From contig NZ_JBGEDP010000001.1 in NCBI RefSeq assembly GCF_041206865.1, positions 124,001 to 188,000 on the forward strand: 64,000 bases of DNA. The letters are read 5' to 3'. This stretch comes from Mycobacterium sp. HUMS_12744610 (GTDB taxonomy: Bacteria; Actinomycetota; Actinomycetes; Mycobacteriales; Mycobacteriaceae). Positions 15,315 through 24,968 of this stretch are shown one piece after another. A program made the translations under genes and the position numbers. The notes under the pieces were generated by a model. The model was not told where the DNA came from. It ran no database searches and was given only the letters and a program-made list of their open reading frames with translations. Every line of letters starts with the position of its first letter. Within the stretch, counting starts at the first letter, position 1.

Positions 15315-16572
15315 GTGATCGACCTGAAGCTGCTCCGGGAGGACCCCGACGCCGTACGCCGTTCCCAAATCAGCCGCGGGGAGGACCCGGCGCTGGTGGA
15401 CGCCCTGCTGGCCGCCGACGCCGCGCGCCGGGCGGCGATCTCGACGGCCGACTCGTTGCGCGCCGAGCAGAAGGCCGCCAGCAAGAGTGTGGGCTCCGCC
15501 TCGCCCGAGGAGCGCCCGGCCCGGTTGCAGCGCGCCAAGGAACTCGCCGAGCAGGTCAAGACCGCCGAATCCGATCAGGCCGAGGCCGAGGCGGCGTTCA
15601 CCGCCGCACCTGGCGATCCCGAACGTGATCGTCGACGGGGTCCCGGCCGGCGGGGAGGCGGATTTCGCCGTCCTCGACGTCGTCGGCGAGCCGGCGGCGA
15701 TCGACGACCCGAAGGACCACCTGGAGCTCGGGGAGTCGCTCGGCCTCATCGACATGCAGCGCGGCGCCAAGGTGTCGGGCTCCCGGTTCTACTTCCTGAC
15801 CGGCCGCGGGGCGCTGCTGCAGCTGGGTCTGCTGCAGTTGGCGCTGCGGCTGGGCGTCGAGAACGGGTTCGTCCCGATGATCCCGCCGGTGCTGGTGCGC
15901 CCCGAGGTGATGGCCGGCACCGGATTCCTCGGCGCCCACGCCGACGAGGTGTACCGGGTCGAGGCCGACGACCTGTACCTGGTGGGCACCTCGGAGGTGC
16001 CGCTGGCCGGCTACCACGCCGACGAGATCGTGGACCTCTCCGGCGGCCCGCTGCGGTACGCGGGCTGGTCGTCGTGCTTCCGGCGGGAGGCCGGCAGCTA
16101 CGGCAAGGACACCCGCGGCATCATCCGGGTGCACCAGTTCGACAAGGTCGAAGGGTTCGTCTACTGCGTGCCCGAGGACGCCGAGTCCGAGCACCAGCGG
16201 CTGCTGGGCTGGCAGCGCCAGATGCTGGCGCAGATCGAGGTGCCGTACCGGGTGATCGACGTCGCCGCGGGCGACCTCGGCTCGTCGGCCGCCCGCAAAT
16301 TCGACTGCGAGGCGTGGGTGCCCACCCAGGGGACCTACCGCGAGCTGACGTCGACGTCGAATTGCACCACCTTCCAGGCGCGCCGGCTGTCGACCCGCTA
16401 CCGCGACGGGAACGGCAAGCCGCAGACCGCGGCCACCCTCAACGGCACGTTGGGCACCACGCGCTGGCTGGTCGCGATCCTGGAGAACCACCAGCAGCCC
16501 GACGGCAGCGTGCGGGTCCCGGAGGCGCTGGTCCCGTTCGTCGGCGCCGAGGTCCTGGAGCCGCGGGCCTGA
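15315..16572 (+). pseudogene. serS: Seryl-tRNA synthetase SerS, frameshifted as given
   Basis: Class II seryl-tRNA synthetase, which charges tRNA-Ser. Residues 1-97 ([18 protein letters not shown] through the coiled-coil arm to EAEAAFTAA) are read in the frame of the GTG at 15315. The rest ([20 protein letters not shown], motif 2 region [18 protein letters not shown], motif 3 region [17 protein letters not shown]) is in the frame one base later. The switch falls at about 15606-15608, where GCCGCACCTG stands in place of the expected GCCGCCCACCTG, a loss of two bases. With those restored the protein is 419 residues, the M. tuberculosis length. The gene should be essential and shows no other decay, so a sequence error is the likeliest explanation. 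Confidence 0.9.
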
Positions 16573-16576
16573 GAGG

Positions 16577-17671
16577 GTGAGCACGATGGGCTGGGTCGGT
16601 CTGTGGTGGCGCCAGACCGATCACTACGAACAACTGACCGCCCACCTGCGGACCCGCGGGATGGCCGGACTCATCCGCGCCACCGTCTCGCTGATCGCCG
16701 CCGGGCTGGCCCTCATCGTGCTAGCGACGGTGTGGACCCCCACCGGGCCGCGGGGGACCGTGCCGGTCGCCTGCGCGCTGCTCGCCTGCGTTGCCGCCGC
16801 GACGGTCGCGGCGGTGTGGGCGCTGCGCTGGCCGTCGGGGGGCCTGGCGGTGCGGCTGGCCGTGCTGGCCAACACCGCCGTCGCGCTGGTCGCGCTGGCC
16901 CAGAGCCATCCCGTCGCGGCGCTGCTCGCGTGCACGATGTTCGCGACCATCGCCTGTTACGTCGCGCTGTTCCACACGGCGCCGTTGATGGCCTACAACT
17001 TCGCGATCGCCGCCGTGGTCGGCGCCGTCGAGGCCGCCCGGATCGCCGCCCGCTACGGCGTGGTCGCCGCGGGGTGCGGTTACTCGGTAGTGCTGATCCT
17101 GAACGTGGCGGTGCTGTTCGGCGTCCAGGCCGTGGTGCACGTGCTGCGCACCGACGCGGTGCGCGCCGAGCGCGACCAGCTCACCGGCCTGCTCAACCGG
17201 CGCGCGTTCCGGCGGCGCGCCAAGGCGCGGTTGGAGGAGCAGCGGGCCGGGTCCGGGCACCTCGTCGTCACCGTGATCGACCTGGACCGCTTCAAACTGC
17301 TCAACGACAGCTACGGGCACAGCACCGGCGACGAAGCGTTGGTGTCGGTGGCGCAGGCGTTGCGCAGCGGCGCCGGCGGCACCGCGGTCATCGGGCGTGC
17401 GGGCGGCGAGGAGTTCATGGTGGCCGACGCCTGGCGCCCGGACGAGGTGCCGGTGCGGGCGAAGCGGCTCTGCGACGCGATCGCCGCGCTGCCCTTCGGC
17501 GTCACCGCCAGCGTCGGCACCGCCGGCGTGCACGGGCGGTTCGCGGACCGGGCCGCCGAAGTCCTGCTCGCCGACCTGATCTCGGCGGCCGACGCCGCGA
17601 TGTACGCGGCCAAACGGCGCGGCGGCAATCAGGTCGGCCGCCACGTGTCCCTGACGCCTGAAGGGCCCTGA
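16577..17671 (+). CDS. Membrane-bound diguanylate cyclase (GGDEF)
   Basis: 364 residues (ATG alternative at 16586). The N-terminal 190 residues form about six hydrophobic helices, and residues 200-355 are a GGDEF domain: [41 protein letters not shown], and the active-site loop GRAGGEEF. All key residues for making cyclic di-GMP from two GTP are present. There is no RxxD inhibitory site at the usual distance before GGEEF, so product inhibition through it is unlikely. No EAL domain follows. It begins 4 bp after serS and is probably cotranscribed. I recall no gene of this kind at this place in M. tuberculosis. Confidence 0.88.
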   Translation: MSTMGWVGLWWRQTDHYEQLTAHLRTRGMAGLIRATVSLIAAGLALIVLATVWTPTGPRGTVPVACALLACVAAATVAAVWALRWPSGGLAVRLAVLANTAVALVALAQSHPVAALLACTMFATIACYVALFHTAPLMAYNFAIAAVVGAVEAARIAARYGVVAAGCGYSVVLILNVAVLFGVQAVVHVLRTDAVRAERDQLTGLLNRRAFRRRAKARLEEQRAGSGHLVVTVIDLDRFKLLNDSYGHSTGDEALVSVAQALRSGAGGTAVIGRAGGEEFMVADAWRPDEVPVRAKRLCDAIAALPFGVTASVGTAGVHGRFADRAAEVLLADLISAADAAMYAAKRRGGNQVGRHVSLTPEGP

Positions 17672-17675
17672 AGTG

Positions 17676-18167
17676 TTAGGCGTCCACGGTCGTCGGCGCG
17701 GTGGCCGAATGCGCGTGCCGGTGCCGGCGCTCGAGGGTGGCGAAGTAGAAGGCGAACGCGAAGGCGAAGCTGGTGAACAGGCTCGACACAAAGTACAGCC
17801 ACGGATGCCGCAACCCACGGCGGCGGCCGTCGACGATCGTGAACAGCGGCAGCAGGATCACGTTGGCGATCGTGTAGTCCTGGCCGGCCGAGCTGGCCGC
17901 GGGGTTGGTGAACATCAGCCGGATGTAGTCCGACCAGCTGCCGGGTCCCCACAGCGGGTTCGTCGACCCGTGTGCGTATTGCCGCACGAAATGGATGTTG
18001 AACCACCAGCCCAGCACGACCGAGGCGATGCCGACGGCGTAATAGACGAGTTCCAGCGGGGAGAACGTCGGGCCGCCGGCGGGGCGGGCGAAGGCCGCCG
18101 AGTTCGACGTGACGATCCAGCCGATGACGGCAAGCCCGAGAATCGCGTGCACGAGAAGCGAGACCAT
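17676..18167 (-). CDS. DUF2834-type membrane protein
   Basis: 163 residues with about four transmembrane helices. Typical pieces are GWWFNIHFVRQYAHGS, DYIRLMFTNPAASSAGQDYTIANVILLPLFTIVDG, and the final ASSLFTSFAFAFAFYFATLERRHRH-like segment. DUF2834 proteins are small membrane proteins of unknown function, often next to regulators. The ATG at 18167 was chosen because the longer frame would overlap the divergent TetR gene and its operator. The operator motif in the 70-bp gap suggests control by that TetR protein. Confidence 0.75.
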   Translation of the reverse strand: MVSLLVHAILGLAVIGWIVTSNSAAFARPAGGPTFSPLELVYYAVGIASVVLGWWFNIHFVRQYAHGSTNPLWGPGSWSDYIRLMFTNPAASSAGQDYTIANVILLPLFTIVDGRRRGLRHPWLYFVSSLFTSFAFAFAFYFATLERRHRHAHSATAPTTVDA

Positions 18168-18194
18168 GGGCGCAGTTTCGCCGCGCCCGTCAGT

Positions 18195-18210
18195 TTTTGT
18201 CAATAATGAC
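18195..18210. promoter_or_regulatory. TetR operator copy 1 (TTTTGTCAATAATGAC)
   Basis: TGTCA-ATAA-TGACA partial palindrome in the divergent gap between the DUF2834 gene and the TetR gene. The same 16-mer, with one changed base (TTTTGTCAATTATGAC), occurs on the other strand at 18872-18887, just after the TetR gene and before the FAD oxidoreductase. Two copies flanking one regulator gene point to an autoregulated TetR operator. Confidence 0.7.
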
Positions 18211-18237
18211 ATAACTGCGGTGGGGTAGGTTAGCGCC

Positions 18238-18861
18238 ATGGCCAGGACCGCGCAGACCGCGCGCAGCGAGCGCACCCGGGAGGCGCTGCGCCAGGCCGCG
18301 ATGGTGCGATTCCTGGCCCAGGGCGTCGAGGACACGTCGGCCGAGCAGATCGCCGCCGACGCGGGGGTGTCGCTGCGGACCTTCTATCGCCATTTCAAGT
18401 CCAAGCACGATTTGCTGTTCGCCGACTACGACGCCGGGCTGCACTGGTTTCGCGCCGCGCTGGACGCCCGGCCGGCCGACGAGGCGATCATCGACTCGGT
18501 GCAGGCGGCCATCTTCTCGTTCCCCTACGACGTGGACGCCGTCACCAAAATCGCCTCGCTGCGCGAGGGCGAGCTCGACCCGGGCCGGATCGTCCGGCAC
18601 ATTCAGGAGGTCCAGGCGGATTTCGCCGACGCCGTGCAGGCGCAACTGCAGCGCCGTAGCTGTGCGGCGGGGGAGCGCGGTCCGTCGCCGGACGCCCGGC
18701 TGCACATCGCGGTGACCGCGCGCTGCATCGCGGCCGCGGTGTTCGGGGCGATGGAGGTCTGGATGGTCGGCGACGATCGCTCGCTCGGCGAGCTGGCGCG
18801 GGTGTGCCGCGCGGCGCTGGAGTCGTTGCGGGCCGGCATCACCGGCACGGGGATCACCTGA
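18238..18861 (+). CDS. TetR-family regulator (Rv3830c-like)
   Basis: 207 residues. The DNA-binding domain lies at about 10-60 (SERTREALRQAAMVRFLAQG, then AADAGVSLRTFYRHFKSKHDLLF). The ligand-binding domain is unrelated to EthR. It is divergent from the DUF2834 gene and followed on the same strand by an FAD oxidoreductase 66 bp downstream. A near-identical operator motif occurs on both sides, so it most likely represses itself, the DUF2834 gene and the oxidoreductase. The inducer is unknown; a hydrophobic or carotenoid-like substrate of the oxidoreductase is a guess. Confidence 0.9.
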   Translation: MARTAQTARSERTREALRQAAMVRFLAQGVEDTSAEQIAADAGVSLRTFYRHFKSKHDLLFADYDAGLHWFRAALDARPADEAIIDSVQAAIFSFPYDVDAVTKIASLREGELDPGRIVRHIQEVQADFADAVQAQLQRRSCAAGERGPSPDARLHIAVTARCIAAAVFGAMEVWMVGDDRSLGELARVCRAALESLRAGITGTGIT

Positions 18862-18871
18862 GGCAACTTTC

Positions 18872-18887
18872 GTCATAATTGACAAAA
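18872..18887. promoter_or_regulatory. TetR operator copy 2 (complement of TTTTGTCAATTATGAC)
   Basis: GTCATAATTGACAAAA upstream of the FAD oxidoreductase start (18928), the inverted second copy of the motif at 18195-18210, with 15 of 16 bases identical. It lies 10 bp past the TetR stop, so the oxidoreductase probably has its own TetR-controlled promoter. Confidence 0.7.
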
Positions 18888-18927
18888 CTTTGGGTTAGTG
18901 CCAGCCTCCCATCCTGGAGGGCTGGAC

Positions 18928-20502
18928 ATGACTGATGCTGGAACTGACGTTGACGCGATCGTCATCGGTGCCGGGCACAACGGGCTGACCGCGGCGGTGC
19001 TGCTGCAGAAGGCGGGTCTGCGGACCGTGTGCCTGGACGCCAAGCTCTACGCCGGTGGGATGGCCTCCACCGTGGAGCTTTTCGATGGCTACGAGTTCGA
19101 GATCGCCGGGTCGGTGCAGTTCCCGACCTCGTCGGAGGTGGTGGAGGAACTCGGCCTGGACACGCTGCCGACGATCGACCTGGACGTCATGTCGGTCGCG
19201 CTGCGCGGCGTCGGCGACGACCCGCTGGTCCAGTACAGCGACCCGATCAAGCTGTTCACCCACCTCAACGAGGTGCACGGGGCCGACGCGGTCAACGGCA
19301 TGGCGGGGCTGATGGCGTGGAGTCAGGCGCCGACGCGGGCGCTGGGCCGCTTCGAGGCCGGCACCGAGCCGAAGACCTACGACGAGATGTACGCCTGCGC
19401 CACCAACGAATTCGAGCGCTCGGCGATCGACGACATGCTGTTCGGATCGGTGACCGACGTGCTGGACCGTTACCTGCCGGACCGCGAGAAGCACGCCGCG
19501 CTGCGCGGCTCGATGACGGTGCTGGCCGTCAACACCCTCTACCGCGGGCCGGCCACGCCCGGCAGCGCGGCGGCGTTGGCGTTCGGCCTGGGCGTTCCCG
19601 ACGGGGCCACCATGCAGATGAAGAAGCTGCGTGGCGGCATCGGCGCGCTCACCGCGCACCTGTGCGAGCTGCTCGAGAGCCTCGGCGGCGAGGTGCGGCT
19701 GCGCACCAAAGTGACCGAGATCCTGGTCTCCGGCGGCCGGGTGACCGGCGTGCGCACCGAGGGGGGCGACACCATCGCCGCCCCGATTGTGGTGTCGGGC
19801 ATCGCGCCCGACGTGACGGTCAACGAGCTGATCGACCCGGCCGCCGTGCCCGCCGACATCCGCGCCCGCTACGCGCGCACCGACCACCGCGGCAGCTACC
19901 TGCAGATGCATTTCGCGCTGGGCGAGGCCCCGGCGTTCGCCGCGCCCTACGAGGGGCTCAACGAGCCGGCCATGCAGGCGTCGATCGGGCTGTTCTGCAC
20001 GCCCGAGGAGGTGCAGCAGCAGTGGGAGGACTGCCGGCGCGGCATCGTCCCGGCCGACCCGACCGTGGTGTTGCAGATCCCGTCGCAGAACGACCCCGAC
20101 CTGGCGCCGCCGGGCAAGCACGCCGCCTCGGCCTTCGCGCTGTGGTTCCCCATCGAGGGCGCCGCCGATTACGGCCAGGCCAGGATCGAGATGGGTCAGC
20201 GCGTGATCGACAAGGTCACCCGGCTCGCAGCGAACTTCGAACGCAGCATCATCCGGCACACCACGTTCACGCCCCGGCACATGGGCGTGATGTTCGGCGC
20301 GCCGGGCGGCGACTACTGCCACGGCCTGCTCAACCCAGACCAGATCGGACCCAACCGCCCGGGCCCCAAAGGGTTTGTCGGGCAGCCTCTTCCGATCGAC
20401 GGGTTGTACCTGGGCAGTGCGGGCTGCCACGGCGGGCCGGGGATCACCTTCATCCCCGGCTACAACGCCGGCCGCGCGGCGCTCGACGAACGGCGCGGCT
20501 AG
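18928..20502 (+). CDS. FAD-dependent phytoene-desaturase-like oxidoreductase (Rv3829c-like)
   Basis: 524 residues. The Rossmann FAD motif is [19 protein letters not shown] at about 11-29. The C-terminal motif with [22 protein letters not shown] is typical of carotenoid desaturase/isomerase-type flavoproteins (NAD(P)-binding and CrtI-like). It matches M. tuberculosis Rv3829c in position and type. The substrate is unknown. The ATG at 18928 follows GGAGGG at suitable spacing. The stop overlaps that of the convergent fadD23 by 3 bases. Regulation by the adjacent TetR protein is likely from the shared operator. Confidence 0.85.
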   Translation: MTDAGTDVDAIVIGAGHNGLTAAVLLQKAGLRTVCLDAKLYAGGMASTVELFDGYEFEIAGSVQFPTSSEVVEELGLDTLPTIDLDVMSVALRGVGDDPLVQYSDPIKLFTHLNEVHGADAVNGMAGLMAWSQAPTRALGRFEAGTEPKTYDEMYACATNEFERSAIDDMLFGSVTDVLDRYLPDREKHAALRGSMTVLAVNTLYRGPATPGSAAALAFGLGVPDGATMQMKKLRGGIGALTAHLCELLESLGGEVRLRTKVTEILVSGGRVTGVRTEGGDTIAAPIVVSGIAPDVTVNELIDPAAVPADIRARYARTDHRGSYLQMHFALGEAPAFAAPYEGLNEPAMQASIGLFCTPEEVQQQWEDCRRGIVPADPTVVLQIPSQNDPDLAPPGKHAASAFALWFPIEGAADYGQARIEMGQRVIDKVTRLAANFERSIIRHTTFTPRHMGVMFGAPGGDYCHGLLNPDQIGPNRPGPKGFVGQPLPIDGLYLGSAGCHGGPGITFIPGYNAGRAALDERRG

Positions 20503-22228
20503 CAGTCCAGGCGGGCGAACCGGCCGCTTCGGTAGAGGCGGGCGCACTCCGCTCGCCGGACCTTGCCGCTCGTGGTGATCGGGATGGAGCCGGGGGAGAC
20601 CGGCACGACGTCGGAGACGCCCACGCCGTGCGACGTCGAGACCGCCGCGGTCACCTCCCGCGAGAGGGCTTCGAGCCGGCCGGCGTCCGCGCCGCCGCGC
20701 GCCCCGACCTCGACCACGGCGACCAGTCTCTCGGTGTGCTCGCCCGGGACCGCGATCGCCGCGCAGCGGCCCCGGGTGACCTCCTGGATCGTCGCCTCGA
20801 TGTCGTCGGGTGAGTGGTTGCGCCCGTAGACGATCAACAGGTCCTTGATGCGGCCGAGCACGAAAAGTTGGCCCGCGGAGACGACTCCGGAGTCGCCGGT
20901 TCGCAGCCAGGGCGATTCGGGCGTGCCCGGCGACGGCGCGACGATCCGTGCGCCGAAGGTCCGCCCGGTCTCGTCCGGACGCCGCCAATACCCGGCGGCG
21001 ACGTTGTCGCCGTGCACCCAGATCTCGCCCACGACGCCCTCCGGGCACTCGGTGCGGGTCTGGCCATCGACGATCCGCACGAGCGGTGCCGCCCGCAGCG
21101 GTAGCTCACCAGCGCGGCGCCCGAGTCGGCCGGGCACCGCACGGCGCGTCCCGCGGCAAGTTGCCCGGAATCGAAATGGCCCAGCGTCGCCGGCCGGCCG
21201 GGATCGCCGGTCGCCACGTACACCGTGGCTTCGGCGAGCCCGTAGGACGGGCGGAGGACCGAGTCGCGCAGGTTGTGGCGGGCGAAGCGCTCGGCGAAGC
21301 GCCGCAGTGTCGCCGGTTGTACGCGTTCGCTACCGCTGAGGATGGTGTGCACGCCGCCGAGGTCGAGGCCGGCCAGGTCGTCGTCCGACGTCTTGCGTGC
21401 GGCCAGCTCGAACGCGAAATTGGGTGCCGCCGAAAACGACTGGGAATTGGTCGCCAGCAATTGCAGCCACCGGGCAGGCCGTTGCAGAAAAGAAGCCGGA
21501 CTTGTGAGCACGGCGGGAAATCCGCCCAATATCGGTGCGCAAACTCCGAGCACCAAACCCATGTCGTGAAAAAACGGCAGCCACGACACGACGGTGAGGT
21601 CCAACGGTGCGGCGCCCCCGCTGTCGGCGAAATAGCCGGACATCAGCTGCGCGAAATTCGCCAGCAAGTTCTCGTGGGAAATCATCACCCCCGCCGGCCG
21701 CCGCGTCGATCCCGACGTGTACTGCAGGTAGGCGGTGTCGGCGAAATCCGGGCGCCCGCAACCAGATTTCATCGCGGAGCCCCCACTCAGCGAATCGACT
21801 TCGATGATCGAGGTGGCACACGCACCCGGTCCCGCGGTAATCCGCCGAACGACATCGTCGATCACGGCGGACGTCGTGAGAATTGTGGTGGGCGCTGCAT
21901 CGGCCAGCACGGAGTCGATGCGTTCGTCGGCGGCGCCGCCGACGGGAGCCGAAAGCGGAACCGCGACGATCCCGGCCTCCAACGCGCCCAGAAAAGCAAC
22001 GATGTAATCGAGTCCCTGCGGCGCGAGAACAACGGCGCGCTCACCCGGTGACGCGCGAAGCGCGAGTTCCCGCGCGACGGTGAGCGCCCGCCGATAAGTC
22101 TGCGACCACGTGAGGGTTTCGCTGCTCCCGGCCGGGTCCCGCTCGTAGTCGACGAACGTGAATGCCGTGTCGTCGGGCTGCAGATCGGCGCACTCGCGCA
22201 GCATCGCCGAAACGGAACGTTCGATCAC
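20499..22228 (-). pseudogene. fadD23: Fatty-acyl-AMP ligase FadD23, one-base frameshift
   Basis: Long-chain fatty-acyl-AMP ligase that activates a fatty acid as acyl-AMP and passes it to a polyketide synthase ACP; in M. tuberculosis FadD23 feeds Pks2 for sulfolipid. From the GTG at 22228 the frame reads through [21 protein letters not shown] (AMP site), [21 protein letters not shown] and [12 protein letters not shown] up to ALVSY. It then shifts: [32 protein letters not shown] and [25 protein letters not shown] are in another frame. One base missing at about 21100 (GCGGTAG for GCGGGTAG on the plus strand) explains it and restores [14 protein letters not shown], the family spacing. About 576 residues if repaired. 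It could be a sequencing error or true loss; as given, the C-terminal domain is lost. Confidence 0.88.
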
Positions 22229-22426
22229 GAGGCGCCACCCTACCGCCGGGCGATTTTTCGCCGAACTCACGATTTCGGACTGCACAGGGGAGGCGGCGGC
22301 TACGCTGTCGCTCAACTTGGCGCATGCCCCCGGCCTGGATGCGGGGGCGGCGGTGCCGCAGCCGCCCGGCCGGGCCGGAACCGGCTACAACGGCAAACAC
22401 GCTGGCAACGAAGGGGGTTGACGGAC

Positions 22427-24952
22427 GTGGGCCAGCCACGTGTGACTCCGGTCGCCGTCGTCGGCATGGCGTGCCGGCTGCCGGGGGGCATCGACTCTCC
22501 CGAGCTGCTGTGGGCGGCGTTGCTGCGCGGTGAAGACCCGGTCACCGCACCGGCCCGGCCGCGCTGGGACCCGGGCGTCTTCGATTGCGACTTCTTCGGG
22601 ATCAGCGAGAGCGAGGCCGTCGCGATCGACCCCGGGCAGCGGCTGCTGCTGGAGGTGGCCTGGGAGGCGATGGAGCGCGCCGGCCTGACCGCCGAGGCGC
22701 TGGCCGGCTCGGCGACCGGTGTGTTCCTGGGCCCGACGCACGGGCCACACGGGTTGCCGGGCAACGGCTTCGGCACGGCAGCCGGGCGGATCGCCCGCGC
22801 CCTGGGGTCGTGCGGCCCGGCGATCACGGTGGACACCGGCTGCTCCTCCGGCCTGGCCGCCGTTCACCTGGCCTGCCGCAGCCTGCACGAGGGCGAGAGC
22901 GAGGTCGCGCTGGCCGCGGAGGGATTCGCGCCGGGTGCGGCGTCGGCCGCGCTGGTGCTCAGGCGGTTGCCGGACGCGCTGGCCGACGGGGACCGGGTGC
23001 TGGGCGTCATCCGCGGCACGGCCGCCGACCAGGGACCGTCCGCGCCGGTCCCGGGCCGGCTGCCGGCGTCGGCCGTCGCGGGTGTGGACGCGGTCACCGT
23101 CGGGATGATCGAGACGCACGGCGCGGGCGTCGAGGCGCCCGGCACCGCCGCGCTGCCGGGGCTGATGAAGGCGGTCCTGGCCGTCGGGCGCGGGGTGCTC
23201 CCGCAGGCCACCACACCGTGGCCCGGGCACGGCCGAACACCCCGGCGCGCGGCGGTGTCGTCGTACGCGTCGTCGGGAACCAATGTGCACGCCATCGTCG
23301 AACAGGCCCCGCCGCAGGAGGATACGGCAACCGGGTCTGTCGGCCCGGCCGTGTTCCCGGTGTCGGCGTCCTCGCCCGAGGCGCTGCGGGAAACCGCGCA
23401 CCGGCTCGCCGGCTGGGTGGACGAGCGCGCGCACTTTCTGGTGGCGTCGGATTTGGCCTACACGCTGGCGCGCCGCCGCACGCACCGGTCCGTGCGGACG
23501 GCGGTCATCGCCGGCGGCACCGGGGAGCTGGTCGCCGGCCTGCGCGCGGTGGCCGCCGGCGACACCGCGCACCGGCCCGCGGTGGGCCGCGGCGACCGGG
23601 GACCGGTGTGGGTGTTCTCCGGCGTGGGCTCGCAGTGGGCGGGGATGGGGGCCGACCTGCTGAGCAACGAACCGGTGTTCGCCGCGACCCTGGCGACGCT
23701 GGAGCCGCTGATCGCCGAGGAGTCGGGGTTCTCGGTGACCGCGGCGATGACGGCGCCCGAGGCGGTGGCCGGAATCGAGCGCGTGCAGCCGACCTTGTTC
23801 GCCGTGCAGGTGGCGCTGGCCGCCGCCTTGAGGTCGCACGGTGTCGTGCCGGGAGCCGTGATCGGCTATTCGCTCGGCGAGGCCGCGGCGGCCGCGGTGG
23901 CGGGAGCGCTGTCGCTGCCGGACGGGGTGCGGCTGGTCTGCCGCGGCGCCCGCTCGCTGGCCACGGTCGCCGCTGCGGTGGCGACGGCGTCGGTGGAGTT
24001 GCCCGCGCTGCGCGTGCGTTCGGAACTGACCACCCGCGGCGTCGACGATGTGGTCGTCGCGGCGGTACCCTCGCCGCTGTCCGCGCTGATCGCTGGATCC
24101 CCGGAGTCCGTCGGCGCGCTGCTCGCCGCGTGGCGACGGCGGGGGGTGACGGTGCGCGAAGTGGCCGCCGGCGCCGCGGCGCACTCTCCGCACGTCGACC
24201 CCGTCCTCGGCGAGCTGTCCGGGGCGCTGGCGGACCTGCGCCCGATGCCCCCGCGGGTGCCGTACTACTCGGCGACCCTGTTCGACCCGCGCGAACGACC
24301 GGCGTGCGACGCCGGCTACTGGGTGGACAACCTGCGCCACACCGTGCGGTTCTCCGCGGCGGTGCGCGCCGCTCTGGACGACGGGCACCGCGTCTTCACC
24401 GAGCTGTCCCCGCACCCGCTGCTGACCCGCGCCGTCGAGCAGACCGCCGGCAGCGCCGGGATGCCGGTGGCCGCGGTGGCGAGCATGCGGCGCGGGGAAC
24501 GGCTGCCGCACGGGCTGCGGGGCGTGGTTGCCCGGGTGTACGGTGCGGGTGCGGCGGTGGACTTCTCGGTGCCCTACCCGCACGGTCGCCTGCTGGACGT
24601 GCCGCCGCCGGCCTGGACGCGCCGCCGCCTGCCCGACCCCTGCGGCGCCGTCCCGGTCGCGGGGAAGGCGGACGATGACGCCAGGGAACTGCGTGCCGAA
24701 CTCGACGACCTGCCGCGGCAGGAGTGGCCCGCCCGGATCCGGCGACTGGTGTGTGAGCAGGCCGGCCTGGTCCTGAGTCGCGCGGTCGACCCCGACCGCC
24801 CGCTACCCGAGTACGGGCTGGACTCGCTGGGCGCCCTGCAACTGCGCACCAGCCTCGAGGCCGAGACGGGAATCCGGTTGGCGCCCACGGACATCAGCAC
24901 CACGGCGCGCGGTCTGGCGGACCACCTGTGCGACCAGCTGGCCAGGCGCTGA
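22427..24952 (+). CDS. Minimised Pks2/MAS-family polyketide synthase: trimmed KS-AT-ACP
   Basis: About 841 residues (TTG at 22418 possible, but GTG at 22427 is better spaced from AAGGGGG). The KS region (8-300) begins [13 protein letters not shown], keeps the Cys at 139 (DTGCSSG) and one His at 231 (ETHGAG), but Cys-His spacing is 92 instead of about 135 and the second catalytic His (GHTxxAAG block) is missing. AT spans about 390-690 with YSLGE at 481-485 (Ser 482; the usual His before it is Tyr) and [22 protein letters not shown]. The linker TRRRL, after which DH starts in Pks2, runs straight into an ACP with [14 protein letters not shown] (Ser 800). DH, ER and KR, about 1200 residues, are absent. 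No frameshift. It lies 198 bp from the divergent fadD23 and 16 bp before papA1. Confidence 0.85.
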   Translation: MGQPRVTPVAVVGMACRLPGGIDSPELLWAALLRGEDPVTAPARPRWDPGVFDCDFFGISESEAVAIDPGQRLLLEVAWEAMERAGLTAEALAGSATGVFLGPTHGPHGLPGNGFGTAAGRIARALGSCGPAITVDTGCSSGLAAVHLACRSLHEGESEVALAAEGFAPGAASAALVLRRLPDALADGDRVLGVIRGTAADQGPSAPVPGRLPASAVAGVDAVTVGMIETHGAGVEAPGTAALPGLMKAVLAVGRGVLPQATTPWPGHGRTPRRAAVSSYASSGTNVHAIVEQAPPQEDTATGSVGPAVFPVSASSPEALRETAHRLAGWVDERAHFLVASDLAYTLARRRTHRSVRTAVIAGGTGELVAGLRAVAAGDTAHRPAVGRGDRGPVWVFSGVGSQWAGMGADLLSNEPVFAATLATLEPLIAEESGFSVTAAMTAPEAVAGIERVQPTLFAVQVALAAALRSHGVVPGAVIGYSLGEAAAAAVAGALSLPDGVRLVCRGARSLATVAAAVATASVELPALRVRSELTTRGVDDVVVAAVPSPLSALIAGSPESVGALLAAWRRRGVTVREVAAGAAAHSPHVDPVLGELSGALADLRPMPPRVPYYSATLFDPRERPACDAGYWVDNLRHTVRFSAAVRAALDDGHRVFTELSPHPLLTRAVEQTAGSAGMPVAAVASMRRGERLPHGLRGVVARVYGAGAAVDFSVPYPHGRLLDVPPPAWTRRRLPDPCGAVPVAGKADDDARELRAELDDLPRQEWPARIRRLVCEQAGLVLSRAVDPDRPLPEYGLDSLGALQLRTSLEAETGIRLAPTDISTTARGLADHLCDQLARR

Positions 24953-24968
24953 GAGACAGGAGGCAGCA

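Noticed and set aside
15600..15612. Programmed ribosomal frameshift in serS
   Set aside because: No slippery sequence or downstream structure that fits, and SerS is not known to use recoding; a two-base deletion explains it more simply.
22427..23330. KSQ-type decarboxylating loading domain
   Set aside because: The active-site residue is still Cys, not Gln, and a catalytic His block is deleted rather than substituted.
22385..24583. 732-residue frame opposite the mini-PKS
   Set aside because: Arg/Gly/His-rich shadow; the plus strand shows KS, AT and ACP motifs.
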